From assembly GCA_028554795.2 (NCBI GenBank), contig CM068831.1:30867659-30931658 (forward strand): 64,000 nt of DNA. Reading direction: 5' to 3'. This document shows positions 10,039 through 20,760 of the stretch, piece by piece (positions within the stretch are counted from its first letter, which is position 1; every line of letters begins with the position of its first letter). This DNA is from Sinohyriopsis cumingii. Lineage: Eukaryota > Mollusca > Bivalvia > Unionida > Unionidae. The position numbers and the translations under genes are program-made. The notes below the pieces were generated by a model that was not told the DNA's origin, did no database searches, and saw nothing but the letters and a program-made list of their open reading frames with translations.

Positions 10039-10182
10039 ATGTATTACGCACGTGCCGTGCAAGCAATGAGGGCGTCACGCGATGCAAATAAAAAGTATAT
10101 TTACAAGATACTATGGCGCGCGAAACACGTCAAATACTGGAAGTTATGGTGGTCTAAGCAAGCCATATCAGGTATTTCGTAA
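10039..10182 (+). CDS. Short basic Tyr/Trp/Lys-rich ORF, 47 codons
   Basis: ATG at 10039 to TAA at 10180-10182 encodes a strongly basic peptide starting MYYARAVQAMRASRDANKKY, with three Trp in its second half (KYWKLWWSK). It sits between the tandem array and the end of the integrase, reading convergently and ending 8 nt before the integrase stop. Composition recalls small basic DNA-condensing core proteins of adenovirus-like viruses, but no family match is claimed and it may be chance. Confidence 0.3.
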   Translation: MYYARAVQAMRASRDANKKYIYKILWRAKHVKYWKLWWSKQAISGIS

Positions 10183-10190
10183 CAAGGGGG

Positions 10191-11178
10191 CTAGTTAAGT
10201 GATCGCGGTGGTAATTGCGTGTCTTCAGGAATGACTTGTAATTGTTCACGTGTAAATCCACGTTGAGGAGCAGTTGAATATAGTCTGTAGATTGCAGGTC
10301 TACCCGTAGATGTAACCACTCTGGAAATTTTGTGTGTGGTAATATTCCAGATAGAAACAGTCGCTCTTTTTTACCACCTTCAAGTTCACCGGGTTCATAT
10401 AAATATCTTACAGCAACATTACCCAATACTGGCTGCGCTGAAAAATCATGTCGTTGTACTGGTATATGCTTTTTTTTGTGATCGCGCTAATAGGTTTCAT
10501 GGCAGTTGTTCGAGTGATTTCGTTACTTAACGCAGCTATCACACTTGGTAATCTTGCAACCCATTCGCGAGATCTTTTGTCTTGAATTATTTCCTTCGCG
10601 TATTGATATCCAAATAACCGCTCAGCAAGTGTTCGATTAAATCGTTCAACAATTGCCTGATCACGATGAATTGCAGTATGTCCTCGTCTGATTTTAACAT
10701 TATGATTTTTATTTTATCAGCGATGATACTGGACCTTGAAATTCTCTGCCAGGATCAACTTGTAGCAGCTGTGGCCATCGTAGACCACCTTGTGGTCCGG
10801 GTACACGTCAATAAATTCGTTCAAACGCAGAAGCTACTTCAGTCGCTGTCTTTGTTGATAACGACTCTGCTTCCTAGCATCTACTTGAGACATCAACGAC
10901 AGTTAACGCGTATTTATACGTTAACTGGCGTCTTCCAATTTTGATAGTATCATGTGGTAGAAATAAAATATCAGCCTGATGAACTTCATTAGGAACGCTA
11001 ACATCAAAATGTGCATACTCGATTCGTTTAGGAGGTGGTAAATAAATTTGCCATATTGCCTGTCGTGCTAACCATTTTTCAGCAGCAACACGTGCAACAT
11101 TTGTTGCTTCAGCGAGTTTAGTAATCGCTGCATTACCTTTCCAGTATCCTCTTGGGCTATAATAAATCGACTCCAATA
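10191..11178 (-). pseudogene. Polinton-type DDE integrase, frameshifted
   Basis: About 330 codons on the minus strand. The N-terminal region has YYSPRGYWKG. The rve core has the first Asp in HQADILFLPHD and continues KYALTVVDVSSR; the second Asp is in LLQVDPGREF; the catalytic Glu is in QAIVERFNRTLAERLF. The C-terminal domain ends QRGFTREQLQV. All three catalytic acidic residues are visible, but they lie in different frames because of frameshifts, including near 10860 and around 10330-10440. The open frame starts without ATG and overlaps the end of the PLA2-like gene upstream. Retroviral-type integrases of this form insert Polintons and are the defining transposase of the group. Confidence 0.85.
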
Positions 11179-11195
11179 TGATGACAATCGGTTGA

Positions 11196-11556
11196 TTAAT
11201 AACCAGCTCCTAATACAAGCTTACCCTTCATCGTAGATCTCACCAACAAATTAGCTAATGATTCTTTGAAAGATTTATTTTTTATGGAATTTAACGCATG
11301 AATTAATTTCACATCTGCGATATGTCTATCTTGTAGGTTTTTACTTGTATAACCTACATCATGAGCCTGAAACGCTTTATCAATAACATTTAATGGATAT
11401 TCACCTGGTTTTGGCTGATCTTGGTTATCAAGCCTGATATCAAGTCGAGTACCAGGACCACAGTAATTCTTTCCTGGAAGATGTTTTTTCTCCTGGATAT
11501 TTCGCCCATGGAGTTCCTGGTAACTTCGTTAACTGGGCGGCAATATCACCTCCTCT
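11196..11556 (-). pseudogene. Phospholipase A2-like (parvovirus VP1u-type) gene, 5' end broken
   Basis: A clean frame of about 90 codons carries the calcium-loop motif KNYCGPGTRLD, then VIDKAFQAHDVGY with the catalytic His-Asp pair, and ends KLVLGAGY at a TAA (11196-11198). Upstream, in another frame, are GGDIAAQLTKLPGTPWAKYP residues, separated by a frameshift near 11480-11495. The YCGPG / HDxxY pair is the signature of the short viral PLA2 domain used by parvovirus capsids and also found in Polintons and adintoviruses, where membrane escape during entry is the presumed role. It follows the zinc ribbon on the same strand; the two were probably one fused gene or a tight pair. No ATG survives in the main frame. 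Confidence 0.8.
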
Positions 11557-11560
11557 TTTT

Positions 11561-11713
11561 TTAAATATTGTTTGGATTAGAAATAAATTTAAATTTTTTG
11601 GTACCACATTGTTCACACTTACCTGTAACTGCCGATCTGTTATTTTTTGTTGTAATAGTTGTTAGTCCACTTGTGGCAGTACGCGCCCTGCATTTCACAC
11701 AATATAAATCCAT
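11561..11713 (-). CDS. Zinc ribbon protein (DUF5679-like), 50 residues
   Basis: ATG at 11713, TAA at 11561-11563, no interruption. It begins MDLYCVKCRART and later has CEQCGTKK, so two CxxC knuckles about 30 residues apart form a zinc ribbon. From memory this matches the DUF5679 family seen in Polintons and nucleocytoplasmic large DNA viruses. In related elements I believe the ribbon is fused N-terminally to the PLA2-like domain. Here a stop and frameshift separate them by only a few codons. It is divergent from the packaging ATPase, with 23 nt between starts. Confidence 0.65.
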   Translation of the reverse strand: MDLYCVKCRARTATSGLTTITTKNNRSAVTGKCEQCGTKKFKFISNPNNI

Positions 11714-11736
11714 ATTATTTATTATATTTCGACAAC
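11714..11736. promoter_or_regulatory. Very short divergent start region
   Basis: Only 23 nt (ATTATTTATTATATTTCGACAAC-like) separate the zinc-ribbon ATG (minus) from the ATPase ATG (plus). Transcripts from one gene must start inside the other, or a core promoter is shared. Inferred from geometry only. Confidence 0.3.
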
Positions 11737-12419
11737 ATGGATGTAATTGATTTTTCAGCTACAAGAAATCGAGAACCGGTCAAGCATCATCCAGCGCTAC
11801 CAAATTCTATCCGAATGATCATAATAGGTCCATCTGGGAGTGGTAAAACACAACTGCTCTGCTGCTTAATTTGATAATGAGGTGGTTGAAATGGGACAAG
11901 TTGTATTTAGTAGCTCCGTCTGTAAATGATCAGCGATGCTACGATGTGCTTAAAGACTTTAATGAAAACGCAAAGTTGTTAAATGAAAACGGTGATGACG
12001 TTATTGAATTTATTACTGATATCGATGAAGCACCATCTGTAGATGATATTGATGGGTTTGTTAATAGTTTAGTTGTATACGATGATGTAATGCAGGACAA
12101 ACAGTCCAATCAGTCCAATCCTGCTCGGATATTTTCACGCGGTAGACATAAAAACGCAGATGTGATTTATGTTACTCAGCGGTATACACAAATACCTAAA
12201 GTGATCAGGGATAACTGTAATATTCCTGCCGTGTTTAACGGAGTTGATACACATACTATGCGAAATATTCATCAGACATAGTGCAGCGGAGATATGGACA
12301 TAATTAAGTTTAAAAATTTATTTAGTCAGGCTCAGTTATCCCCGCATGGTTTCATAACAATAAACTTACATGACCCAAGGTCGAGATATCGAGTCAGTCT
12401 TGATACAGTTTTTAAGTAA
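11737..12419 (+). pseudogene. FtsK/A32-type packaging ATPase, one frameshift and one stop
   Basis: From ATG 11737 (MDVIDFSATRNREPVKHHPA) through a perfect Walker A, GPSGSGKTQ (about 11827-11853). A frameshift at about 11860-11880 moves into the frame WDKLYLVAPSVNDQ. Walker B is SLVVYDDVM, followed by RHKNADVIYVTQRYTQIPK, which carries the sensor-type Gln/Arg residues. An in-frame TAG at 12279-12281 precedes 45 more sensible codons ending at TAA 12417-12419. Total is about 225 residues, normal for this family. In adenovirus-like and Polinton lineages this enzyme pumps DNA into capsids, so its presence argues for a virus-like ancestor. It is one of the two best-preserved genes of the element. 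Confidence 0.88.
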
Positions 12420-12427
12420 TAGCCGCA

Positions 12428-12558
12428 AAGAGGGCGAAGTCTCATACTCGGCACCCAGTCACCGCAATGCCCCTTTTTTGCGAATATTTTTATGATTTTC
12501 AGGGATGCTTATTTTTGCAATTCGAGAGTAAGTCAATTAGAGTATGTTCGCCCTCTCT
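12428..12558. repeat. Imperfect inverted repeat at the right end of the element
   Basis: AAGAGGGCGAAGTCTCATACTC near 12428-12449 pairs with GAGTATGTTCGCCCTCTC near 12541-12558; a 4-nt insertion (GTCT) interrupts the left arm. The loop is about 90 nt. It begins 9 nt after the ATPase stop. Candidate remnant of the element terminus or a small hairpin, not proven. Confidence 0.5.
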
Positions 12559-13067
12559 GCTGCTTCTTATTCTTGTCATCATTTTCATTGTGGAACATAT
12601 TTTATCGCAAAAGGCGAAATGATCATATTGTTCATATCATGATAAGAATGCTTACTTATGATTAGAGGTATTACATTTAGTGATACTTAATTTACGTTGT
12701 TAATGTACAGAACCTCAACCTTTCAATGTAGTTTTTTTAAAACTGGTTTGCATCTTTTAAAACTTGTGTCTCAAAAGCGTAAATAATCAGAGACAAAAAT
12801 AATGTTACTGGAGATTTTGCTTTTAATTAGTTGCACTTCTTACCATTATTAAACCAAGTAAAAATAATAAATTGGTTCAAGAAGTTTAAAAATATATATA
12901 TAACACCTTTAGGTTCTAATCATTCTTCGGTTCTTTGTCACATAAAAGATTTTTAAAAAAAAACTTTAAAAGAGTTTTTGAATATTAATATAGTTACGTA
13001 TGATTCCGACTTGCTAAGTGTGCCGCACTTTGCATATAAGAGTAGTTTCGCTAGAATTATCTATGAT

Positions 13068-13103
<36 letters not shown>

Positions 13104-13299
13104 ACCAAAACTTGCATATTTCATTAAGTTATTGTAAGTGTATACATGTATCCTGGGTCGATGAGTGTGTTTTTGGACAGTCTTAGGGGTCTTTCCTTCA
13201 GCAAGTATCAACAAGGGTAAAAATCTACTGATCTTACTCGATGTGTATGCAGTGCAGAATTGTACGAATCACTGTCTTTTTTTAGGTTTGATTCAATAT
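12559..13299. other. No gene; contains a (GA)n tract
   Basis: AT-rich sequence with an (AG)n run at 13071-13102. At 13140-13200 a phrase resembles 13310-13350 ('...gtgtttttggacagtctta...'), a local duplication of integrase-relic sequence. Confidence 0.5.
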
Positions 13300-14040
13300 A
13301 ATTGCATACGTGTATTCTGGGTAGGTGAGAGTGTTTTTAGACAGTCTTGTGGTAGCCAATGAATTTCAGTGTGAAAGGCAGAAAAATTAAAATGTTGGAT
13401 GTCTAACTCGTGCATAAGTTGTTGGAAAATATTTAAACATAAAACTTGACCCTTGATTAGACTGGATATATTTGGGGAGGCAAACACGTGTTAAATAACA
13501 CCGCCAAAACGTTAAGAAGAGATTTGCTTTAATATTCTTCAAACGAATAGCCTATTGGAAGTTTGTGGACGCACACAGTACGTCAACAAATATCGGTTGC
13601 TTGATTTGGTATAAGGTAAAGAGCCGACAGTCTTCGATTTTTCGGCTAGATGGTCTGTCAAGTGGTCAAATGCAGGAACAGGTTGCATAGGACTGATGTG
13701 CCTTATGTATCTTCTGATTAGGCTTTCCTGCCATTTGACAGGTGTGACAAGATCTACAGTACTTATGAACATCACGTTTAATTTTCGGCCATTAAAAAGA
13801 TTCAGAATCTTGTGATACGTCTTATTGACACCTAATTGACCAGCTTAAGGAGTTTATGGACTAGACCATGAATGTCCTTTCTATACGACTTAGAAACAGG
13901 AATTTGATTGTTTACTGACCACTCTTCACCAATAGGTACATCAGGTGGCCTCCATTGTCTCATAATGACCCCATTTTTCACAATGTAACAAGCTGGTACT
14001 TGTGTGGCTTCAGTTTCTAAAACCTGGTCTTATGTCTTAT
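13300..14040 (-). pseudogene. Ty3/Gypsy retrotransposon integrase relic
   Basis: On the minus strand, in several frames, the order is typical of Ty3/Gypsy integrase. It starts CYIVKNGVIMRQWRPPDVP, continues with LGVNKTYHKIL and then the HHCC zinc finger end CRSCHTCQMAGKPNQK. Next is the core start VGSLPYTKSSNRYLLT, then LPKYIQSNQGSSF. The last stretch normally reads S-D-Q-G; here the catalytic Asp is Asn. Frameshifts and stops are numerous. The reverse transcriptase, RNase H and LTRs were not found, so this is a fragment of an old insertion. Confidence 0.8.
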
Positions 14041-14192
14041 CTGAGGAATAGTATTTGGAGGCCTATAACTCACATTAAAATGAATGTAGTTCATGCTTAT
14101 CAAGTAGCTGTTACTTTCTGCTCAAATATCTTATAAATACGGTCAGAAATTTGCTAGTGGTTTCTATTATTCTGTGATGAACCTTACTTATG

Positions 14193-14234
<42 letters not shown>

Positions 14235-14734
14235 TTATACAAGAAAGAGAAAGTACGGCCTTGAGGTGCAATTATCTGCAATGTGTTCAAACCTTATGAA
14301 GTCTTTACTGATACAATATGCAGAATTTACACTGAATTACTATAAAATAATAAACATCCTCTAAATTGATAAAGTTGTGAATGAGAATATATAAACAAAT
14401 TAGGACCTTAAACCTTGCTTGTAAGCGGCTACCCTATTCTGCCACCGTGCGGTAGCAGTAATTTACACCCACACATGTGGTGGGAAGGGTGAGCGGAAAT
14501 GTAACATTGCACATACTTCTAATTGTATACAATTTTATACATTTAATTTATTTTATGCCTCTTGCAGGCCATCTCCCTTCCGAATATTAATACTATCAGA
14601 AATCAGCTGACCGTAATAAAGCAATATTATTCGAACGATATTTTAAAATAAGACACCCAAACATGCCGTAAAGTGGTATAACCTCTTATTGCTAAGGTCA
14701 GGGGAGTAGTCGTATTGGAAGATATTGACGTGTC
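14041..14734. other. No gene; contains a (TC)n tract
   Basis: A (TC)n run lies at 14195-14230. The remainder is AT-rich with no recognisable motif. Confidence 0.45.
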
Positions 14735-15480
14735 ACAGCGCCATCTGTATAAATGTCCCTTTAAAGATGTCAAAGCGAAGTTTCCTTCCTACCAAGGAAT
14801 CTTGAAATCCCTGGATATCAGGATGCTGTTTCCTTAGTAGCCTGACTGCTTCATTTGTGTGGGTATCTGGTAACATTCCATTATCTCTTTTTACTGCAAG
14901 CTCCTCTGGTTCTAAGGTGATGAATTCCTTTTTGTACAAAGTTCTTTGCTGCTCGAATAGTTTTATCCTATTCCTTTCTTCATGATTGGAAAACATCTTC
15001 ACCATTTTCAATATTTTTTGTTTCTTTGTCCTAATATGAACTGGTGGCGAACATGGCAACCATATGTTTGTTATTGTCTGAGGTACATCTTTAAAGGTTC
15101 CCGGTCTTATCAAAATAGCTTTTGCATATATTTGTTATTAAGCAAACTGCCACGACACTCTGGAGTATTAGCTTTTGATGGCTTATTTTGATGTCTTTTT
15201 GCTCCTTAGTTGGTGGCATTAATTTTGTCCTGGTATTATGACAAGTCGTGTAGGTAGACAAAGCTGCCAGGGCACTCCATAGTACCATCATATGATGGCT
15301 TATTTTCGTGAATGTTTGTTTCTGTTGTTGATGGCATTAACCTTTCCTGGTCATCTGGCATATCACATAGGTGCGTAAAGCTTCTTTGTTTCTTCTCGTC
15401 AAACAAAGACAAAGAGTGAGTCCCATCATTCTGAGTCAACTTAATAAATAGCGCATTAAGTGCATACATTTTATCTCTTC
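14735..15480 (-). pseudogene. Relic gene with a 39-residue tandem peptide repeat
   Basis: Minus-strand coding-like sequence in more than one frame. Two DNA copies offset by 117 bp (landmarks 15177/15294 and 15213/15330) encode related peptides: one has LMPSTTE...NKPS...ECPGS, the other LMPPTKE...NKPS...ECRGS. Downstream a 126-codon frame (14733-15113) runs from IRPGTFKDVPQT, through a Lys/Glu-rich helix (KLFEQQRTLYKKEF), to AVRLLRKQHPDIQGFQDSLVG. The last segment recalls a region found in proteins of invertebrate mobile elements, but I cannot name the family. The 117-bp period keeps the reading frame, which supports a protein-coding origin. Confidence 0.45.
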
Positions 15481-18400
15481 ATCGTTTTTTGGCATTTATC
15501 TGTTGTGTATTTTATTTGTTCAACACCGATTATGTTTTCGGAAGATTATATTGGTTGTTTTCAATGCTATCCTGAACATAACTATTTTCCTCAGGTTAGT
15601 GGTGAAATTAGGTTTTGCCACATCTATGCCCTAAGAAGAGCAACTTTATGTGCCAAATATTTATGGGAATGCGTTAAAACCAAATCTTGAAATATAAATC
15701 TGCCAGTGACTTGAACACAAACATCACATCTGTTTTTCTTCTTTTGACTTTGAAATATCTCTATTTTTCTCTTGACTGGATAGCATCCTGGTCACCACCT
15801 GAACTCGTTTTGATTTAAATATGACCTCATCACCAGAGTCTAAGCACCGTCGTATAAAATATCAGTGTCTAAAATGAGCATCTCATGTTTGGTTTTCTTT
15901 CTTATTTCAAAAAGGTTGTGTTGACATGCCAGTCCTATCACTGTTTTAAGTAAGCAGCAGTTCTCATGGTTGCCCGTATAATTTTCTTTCTTACGATCTT
16001 GCTGCTTTCAACTTGTTTACACGGATAGTTACTTCGGATGGAGTCAATGTTTTCACAGATAAGTCGGCAACCGCATCATTATCAGTCAGTCTGTATGAAA
16101 CTATTATGTGCTGAACAAAAGATTGATGTCGTGCAGCATAATTGGATGTTTTGCATATCAGGAGTAAACCGAATTAACTTCGGGAACAGATAAATTCCTG
16201 TGTATGGCATCATTTATATTCTTATTTATTGACACCATTCTGTTGTTAGTTATATTCCCAATGTTATATGCATGTTGATCTGGTATACTCACCATTTGAG
16301 AACATTATCATACCAGTTCTAGTGTTAGTAAGCAAGCTTGTATGGTGCTACCTTGAGCAACTGACCAAAGTTGTTGTCATAGGATATCTTAGACTTTTTT
16401 GCAAACATCATTTGCCTTTTAAGCTGTGTTATCATGTTTTACTACAAATGTGAGCAAGAGTATTCGTTCAATCTATGTTGTGTAGTTCGTATGACAACCT
16501 AATGAATAAATCATTGATATTTGTTAATATATTAATGGGAAATTAAATTGTGGTCTTATCCTTAGATGGTCACAATTTCAAAGACAAAACCAAGTTTGTT
16601 TTGGGTTGTCCATATAAAAACTGATAAGAGGAATGTGTCATGAGGCAAATCGTATTCAAGGCCTCTGTATTGTGATGCATCTTCAAAATTGTTTTGACAG
16701 AAATGATTGCCCGACATTAATTTCTTGTTGTTCCGGGCTCATGAGCAGTTAATCTTTCTACCCCTAATCGTAATAATGATGGTTGGATCTGGTTCATGCG
16801 GTCAGGTGGGGTTGGATAGAAAGTGAAGCGGGAGGGTGGAGGGGCAATTGTCTAACTCTATTTTCTAGAATTGCCTCCAAATATCTATACAAAAATGAAA
16901 ATGCTCTTAATTTTGATCTGGAAAGAGACAAAGACCTTGCTTTCTTCCTTGTCCAATATGTTTGCAGCGGAGCCTCACGTACGATATACAGATATTTCTT
17001 CATACGGCCTGATCTGATGATATCTATACCTTATTATCTGCTTCCACAGACTTTCTGTCAGCTTGAACTCACTGAAAAATATGAATATCCCCATGTGTTT
17101 TCCAACATGATGATACTTGTAATTGAGATTGATCTTGCATCAACAAGTTAACTTCATTTTCATGTACAACCAACTCAAGCTTCGATGTTCCTCAGTTATT
17201 AAGAAAAATATTACTTTCTGCGTGTGTGATTCTATCCCATGACATTCCAATTGTGGGTAACGATCACAGATAACAACAAAACATGAAAAATTAAAATATT
17301 TTTCTAAACGTAGTGCACAAAAATTTTCAATTAAATTACATTCAGAGTTAGCTTGTTTAGCAGAGATTTGGTTAGTTTGTTTAATTGCTTGTTCATTTGT
17401 TTTGAAAAAAGAAATCAAATACACCTGATAACATTAACCTAGCAAGTTCAAATTTTACTGGTACAAATGCTATATCTACCAATCTCATCAATGCATGGGT
17501 CACCATTTTTATAATATAGGGAGCATTATGACGTAAACATTAATTTAGAGAATTAAAATGAAATGAACGAGTTTCGGACCTTTACAGTCAACACCCAACA
17601 GTTGTGTAACTTCATTCCAATAACTACCAACTTATTCCACACCTAGTTAACAAAACTGGTTTAAAATTAACTTGTAAAGTAATTAGTTACGCTGTTTCCA
17701 TGCACCACAAAACATATTTAGTTTCAGTGCTTTGGTTCTAGCGAAAGCCTTAAACTTTAGCATGGCTTATAGATCACACGAACTACGGTCATGGACAAAT
17801 GGAAAGCTGAAAAATTCAAACTAAGTCAGTCCCCCAGGAACCAAATGTGGTTATTAATTTGTTTTGAGAAGAAAAAAAAAAAAGAACTAAAAACTTGGAT
17901 TAACGTCGACGAAGCAAACACAGGTCGTGCATTACATTTTCATTGTTTCGCATACCAGTCATTAGTAACACATCACTGGAAGGGGTCGTCTTACCTATTT
18001 AATTACTTCATGTTTGATTTTGACACAACTAAATGAAACTAGCATGTGTGCTCCATCACCTGTTCAGCTGCAGCAACAATATAGTACCATGTTTCATTAA
18101 TTTGACAACCATGGCAATTCAAGCCCTAACTGTGAGTCGTCCTTGTATAGAGCAACACGCCACCTGAATTCATGAAAGAGATCAGCTGACGCTATTTCTG
18201 GTTCTGTGTTGTTGCAGTAAATCACTGATCAAAGTCGGCAGGGATATGTGACTACAGTTGACTGAAAATAACAGATTAGCTTCTGGCAGATTTCATGAGG
18301 AGAATTTAATTTTCAGGACTTGAAACACATTTTACAGCTTTCCAGTTGTCGGTATGCAAATACAGTCTTATTTTTTTTCTTCCGGCAGAGGGATGATGTA

Positions 18401-20406
18401 TGATTGTGTTCTTTATAATGTAATGGATGGCTTGTAAATTTAATAAGTAAAATGTTGTAATAGATGCTATGTTAAATATAGGTTCAGTTATTTTTGTATC
18501 AAGATGTGTGTGCAGCTGAGTAACAAAAGTTGTTAATAAATAAACTACAGCATGCCTCCTTGTATTAACTAGTCATCACTTTTCACATGATGGTGTTAGT
18601 TGATTACAACGAAAAATGAGGCATCCGATAAGCTAAGATGTATGCTCAGTTGATTTTGTAACACGTGATAGGTGGCAGAGCCATACATTTGTATATGCAA
18701 CATACCAAATTATCTAACGTGTGTCAATGTGTGATCTATTTGTCACTTTAGTGACTTTACATATGTTTTACATGGCTATTGTTTACGAAATGTGATAGGT
18801 AATTATATCCTATTAATAGTTCTAATTTAGTAATTAAAAGAGATCGACGATCAACTGCAAGTACATTCTGTTGATATGCAATAAATATTTAGAGTACCAA
18901 ACAAATTGTAGTATAACTAATCTTACTGTCCTTAATTGACAAAAAATAGTTATCTGGTCACTTATTATTCTCAAAAGAAAATATTAAGGAAAATATTGAG
19001 ACTTTTTAAGTTATTCAAAACTGAAATTAAACTCAAAAGAACAAAAGGTAAGAAAGACAAGTCAGAATAAGAATCAAAACGCGTATGCTTTATCATTGCT
19101 TGCTTTGCACATGATCAATGATTTTGATCTTTTTACAATAGTATTATGTAGCTTGCACAATTTAATTATTTTAATAATAATCATGATAGTTGCCAGTATT
19201 TTTATCTAGTTTAATTTAGCTAATACCTTGCATAATTTATTTTCATAACTTACATTTTCTGTAGGGATAAAATTTGCCACAATAAAGAATATATTGTACA
19301 CTGTATGTAACTCAGTATCAGTTAGAATAAATTGTTCTTTTCCGTACTGGAACGATTCTACAGTTTCACATAAACACATCTGGATATATATATAACCGGA
19401 CGTTATATATATATAACCAAACCGGTTCTAACGGTCACCCTAATTCCGCAATCACCTGTTCACAATGCTGTTTAAAATCCTCACCCCGGAGTAAATTGCG
19501 TTATAAATGTGCTGTGTATAGCGGTCATCTGCCTTTGTGCACAGCAGTTTCTTAACTAATGGTTTTTCCTCGCTCGAAGCGGTCACTAGAGCATATCGAC
19601 ATTTAGACCAACAAATAGGTCTGAGCTTTTTTTCCTTTGTCAGAAAAAAAAAGAAGAAAAAAAGCGGAGACCTACTTGCTGGTCTAATTGGCACTGACCA
19701 TTCGGTCTATTCAGTTCATAACAAGAGTGACACTGGCAGTGTGAAAATGTGTTAATATGTCAAATTCAAAAGCGATGAAGTTTTTATGATTAGGGTAGAG
19801 GGTCAAAGCAATTCGTTTGCTGCATGATGAGAAAACTACTCGTGTTAGAAATGGAAGTCAAATTTTGTGCCAGTGCGACTGTGGATATTTTCATCTATTT
19901 TTTCTGTGAATTATAGCTATCTTTGACAAAAAAGTGCGTCTTTGAGAAGAGATACGAGTTACATCCCTTTTTTTATTAGGTTCAGCGTTCAGTCGATACT
20001 CAAAACGTGTCTGTAAACGAAGTTGAAGATTTGGTTCATGGGTCAAAAAGAATAGCCATATATGGCTTCTTTTGATTTTCACTTCTTGCTTCTCATTTAA
20101 ACCGACTGTCTTCTGATAGTGGCCATTCCGGCAACTGGCTAATACAGCGTGAACAAACCGAGGTCGGTGTATACTTTTCAGTCGGTGATGATTTCATTTA
20201 GAAGTTGGATTAAAGTGAGCAGGATATAGTGATTTTGTATGAAACATAAACCTGGAAAAGAACAACGTATACCTGTATATATGATTTTGTTGTACTGTGC
20301 ACATACAGTAGTAATAATAATAATAATATCTGTTGCATGGTATTTGTTCGTAAAACAATTTTAAAAAGGTTAACCTCAATACAGCGGTGGCTTGTATGCA
20401 ACTGCC

Positions 20407-20408
<2 letters not shown>
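15481..20408. other. Long stretch without a recognisable gene
   Basis: AT-rich intergenic sequence. The longest open frame (16783-17151, +, 122 codons) and the minus frame overlapping it (16794-17003) show no known motif. A (TA)-rich palindromic patch with ACCGG words lies near 19385-19430. A minus frame at 19452-19694 includes a low-complexity Phe run and looks non-coding. Confidence 0.45.

Positions 20409-20499
<91 letters not shown>
20409..20499. repeat. Compound (AT)n-(GT)n microsatellite
   Basis: An AT run up to about 20452 passes directly into a GT run to 20499. Confidence 0.97.
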
Positions 20500-20500
<1 letters not shown>

Positions 20501-20502
20501 AC

Positions 20503-20760
20503 ACTGCAGCCTCGTTATTCCGGAAACCTCGCTATCCGGATATAATTCGACGGGAACGGAATTCCCAAACATTAATTTGCTTCGTTAATCAAGAAATCCG
20601 CGTTCCGGATTCGAAAGTCAAAATCGGGGACCAAAGTGTAAAATTACTTTAAAACTTGTTACAATAATCCGGAAATAATCTGTCCAAAACTAAGAAAATT
20701 CGAAAAATCGTGTATGAAAATACAGTCAGTCGGATAATACAGAGTTACCTACGCAAATTT
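20503..20760. mobile_element. pogo-like non-autonomous fragment
   Basis: The left end has GCAGCCTCGTTATTCCGGA and a second CCTCGCTATCCGGA. The right end contains TCGGATAATACAGAGTTACC, which in complement reads CTCTGTATTATCCGA. Several TCCGGA words lie between. Ends with CCTCGTTAATCCGGA-like words are characteristic of pogo/Tigger elements (Tc1/mariner superfamily). No transposase frame is present; no TA duplication was confirmed. Confidence 0.45.

Larger units (their letters stand above)
3440..12558. mobile_element. Decayed Maverick/Polinton-type element (adintovirus-related)
   Basis: Four hallmark genes are recognisable: a DDE retroviral-type integrase, an FtsK/A32-like packaging ATPase, a B-family DNA-polymerase-like gene with helicase and HNH modules, and a phospholipase A2-like protein with a zinc ribbon. 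Gene spacing is virus-like: 25 nt between the HNH and Cys-rich genes, and 42 and 23 nt between divergent pairs. Nearly every gene has stops or frameshifts. No major or minor capsid protein or adenain-type protease was recognised. They may be deleted (for example around 4.0-5.0 kb), too diverged, or naturally absent. Both borders are approximate; no matching long terminal inverted repeats were found. Family knowledge: Polintons are large self-synthesising DNA transposons related to adenovirus-like and virophage lineages. Confidence 0.8.

Noticed and set aside
3440-12558. Contaminating bacterial or phage DNA
   Set aside because: The integrase is of retroviral DDE type and the packaging ATPase and PLA2-like genes are of eukaryotic Polinton type; flanking DNA is ordinary repeat-rich animal sequence and there are no ribosome-binding sites.
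16783-17151. 122-codon plus-strand frame as a gene
   Set aside because: No motif, no homologous feel, and a comparable minus-strand frame overlaps it; probably chance.
20194-20652. Open frames rich in Tyr-Ile or His-Thr repeats
   Set aside because: Translations of the (AT)n and (GT)n microsatellites; not genes. The same applies to frames over TA tracts at 1284, 23850, 28642, 32355 and 48740.
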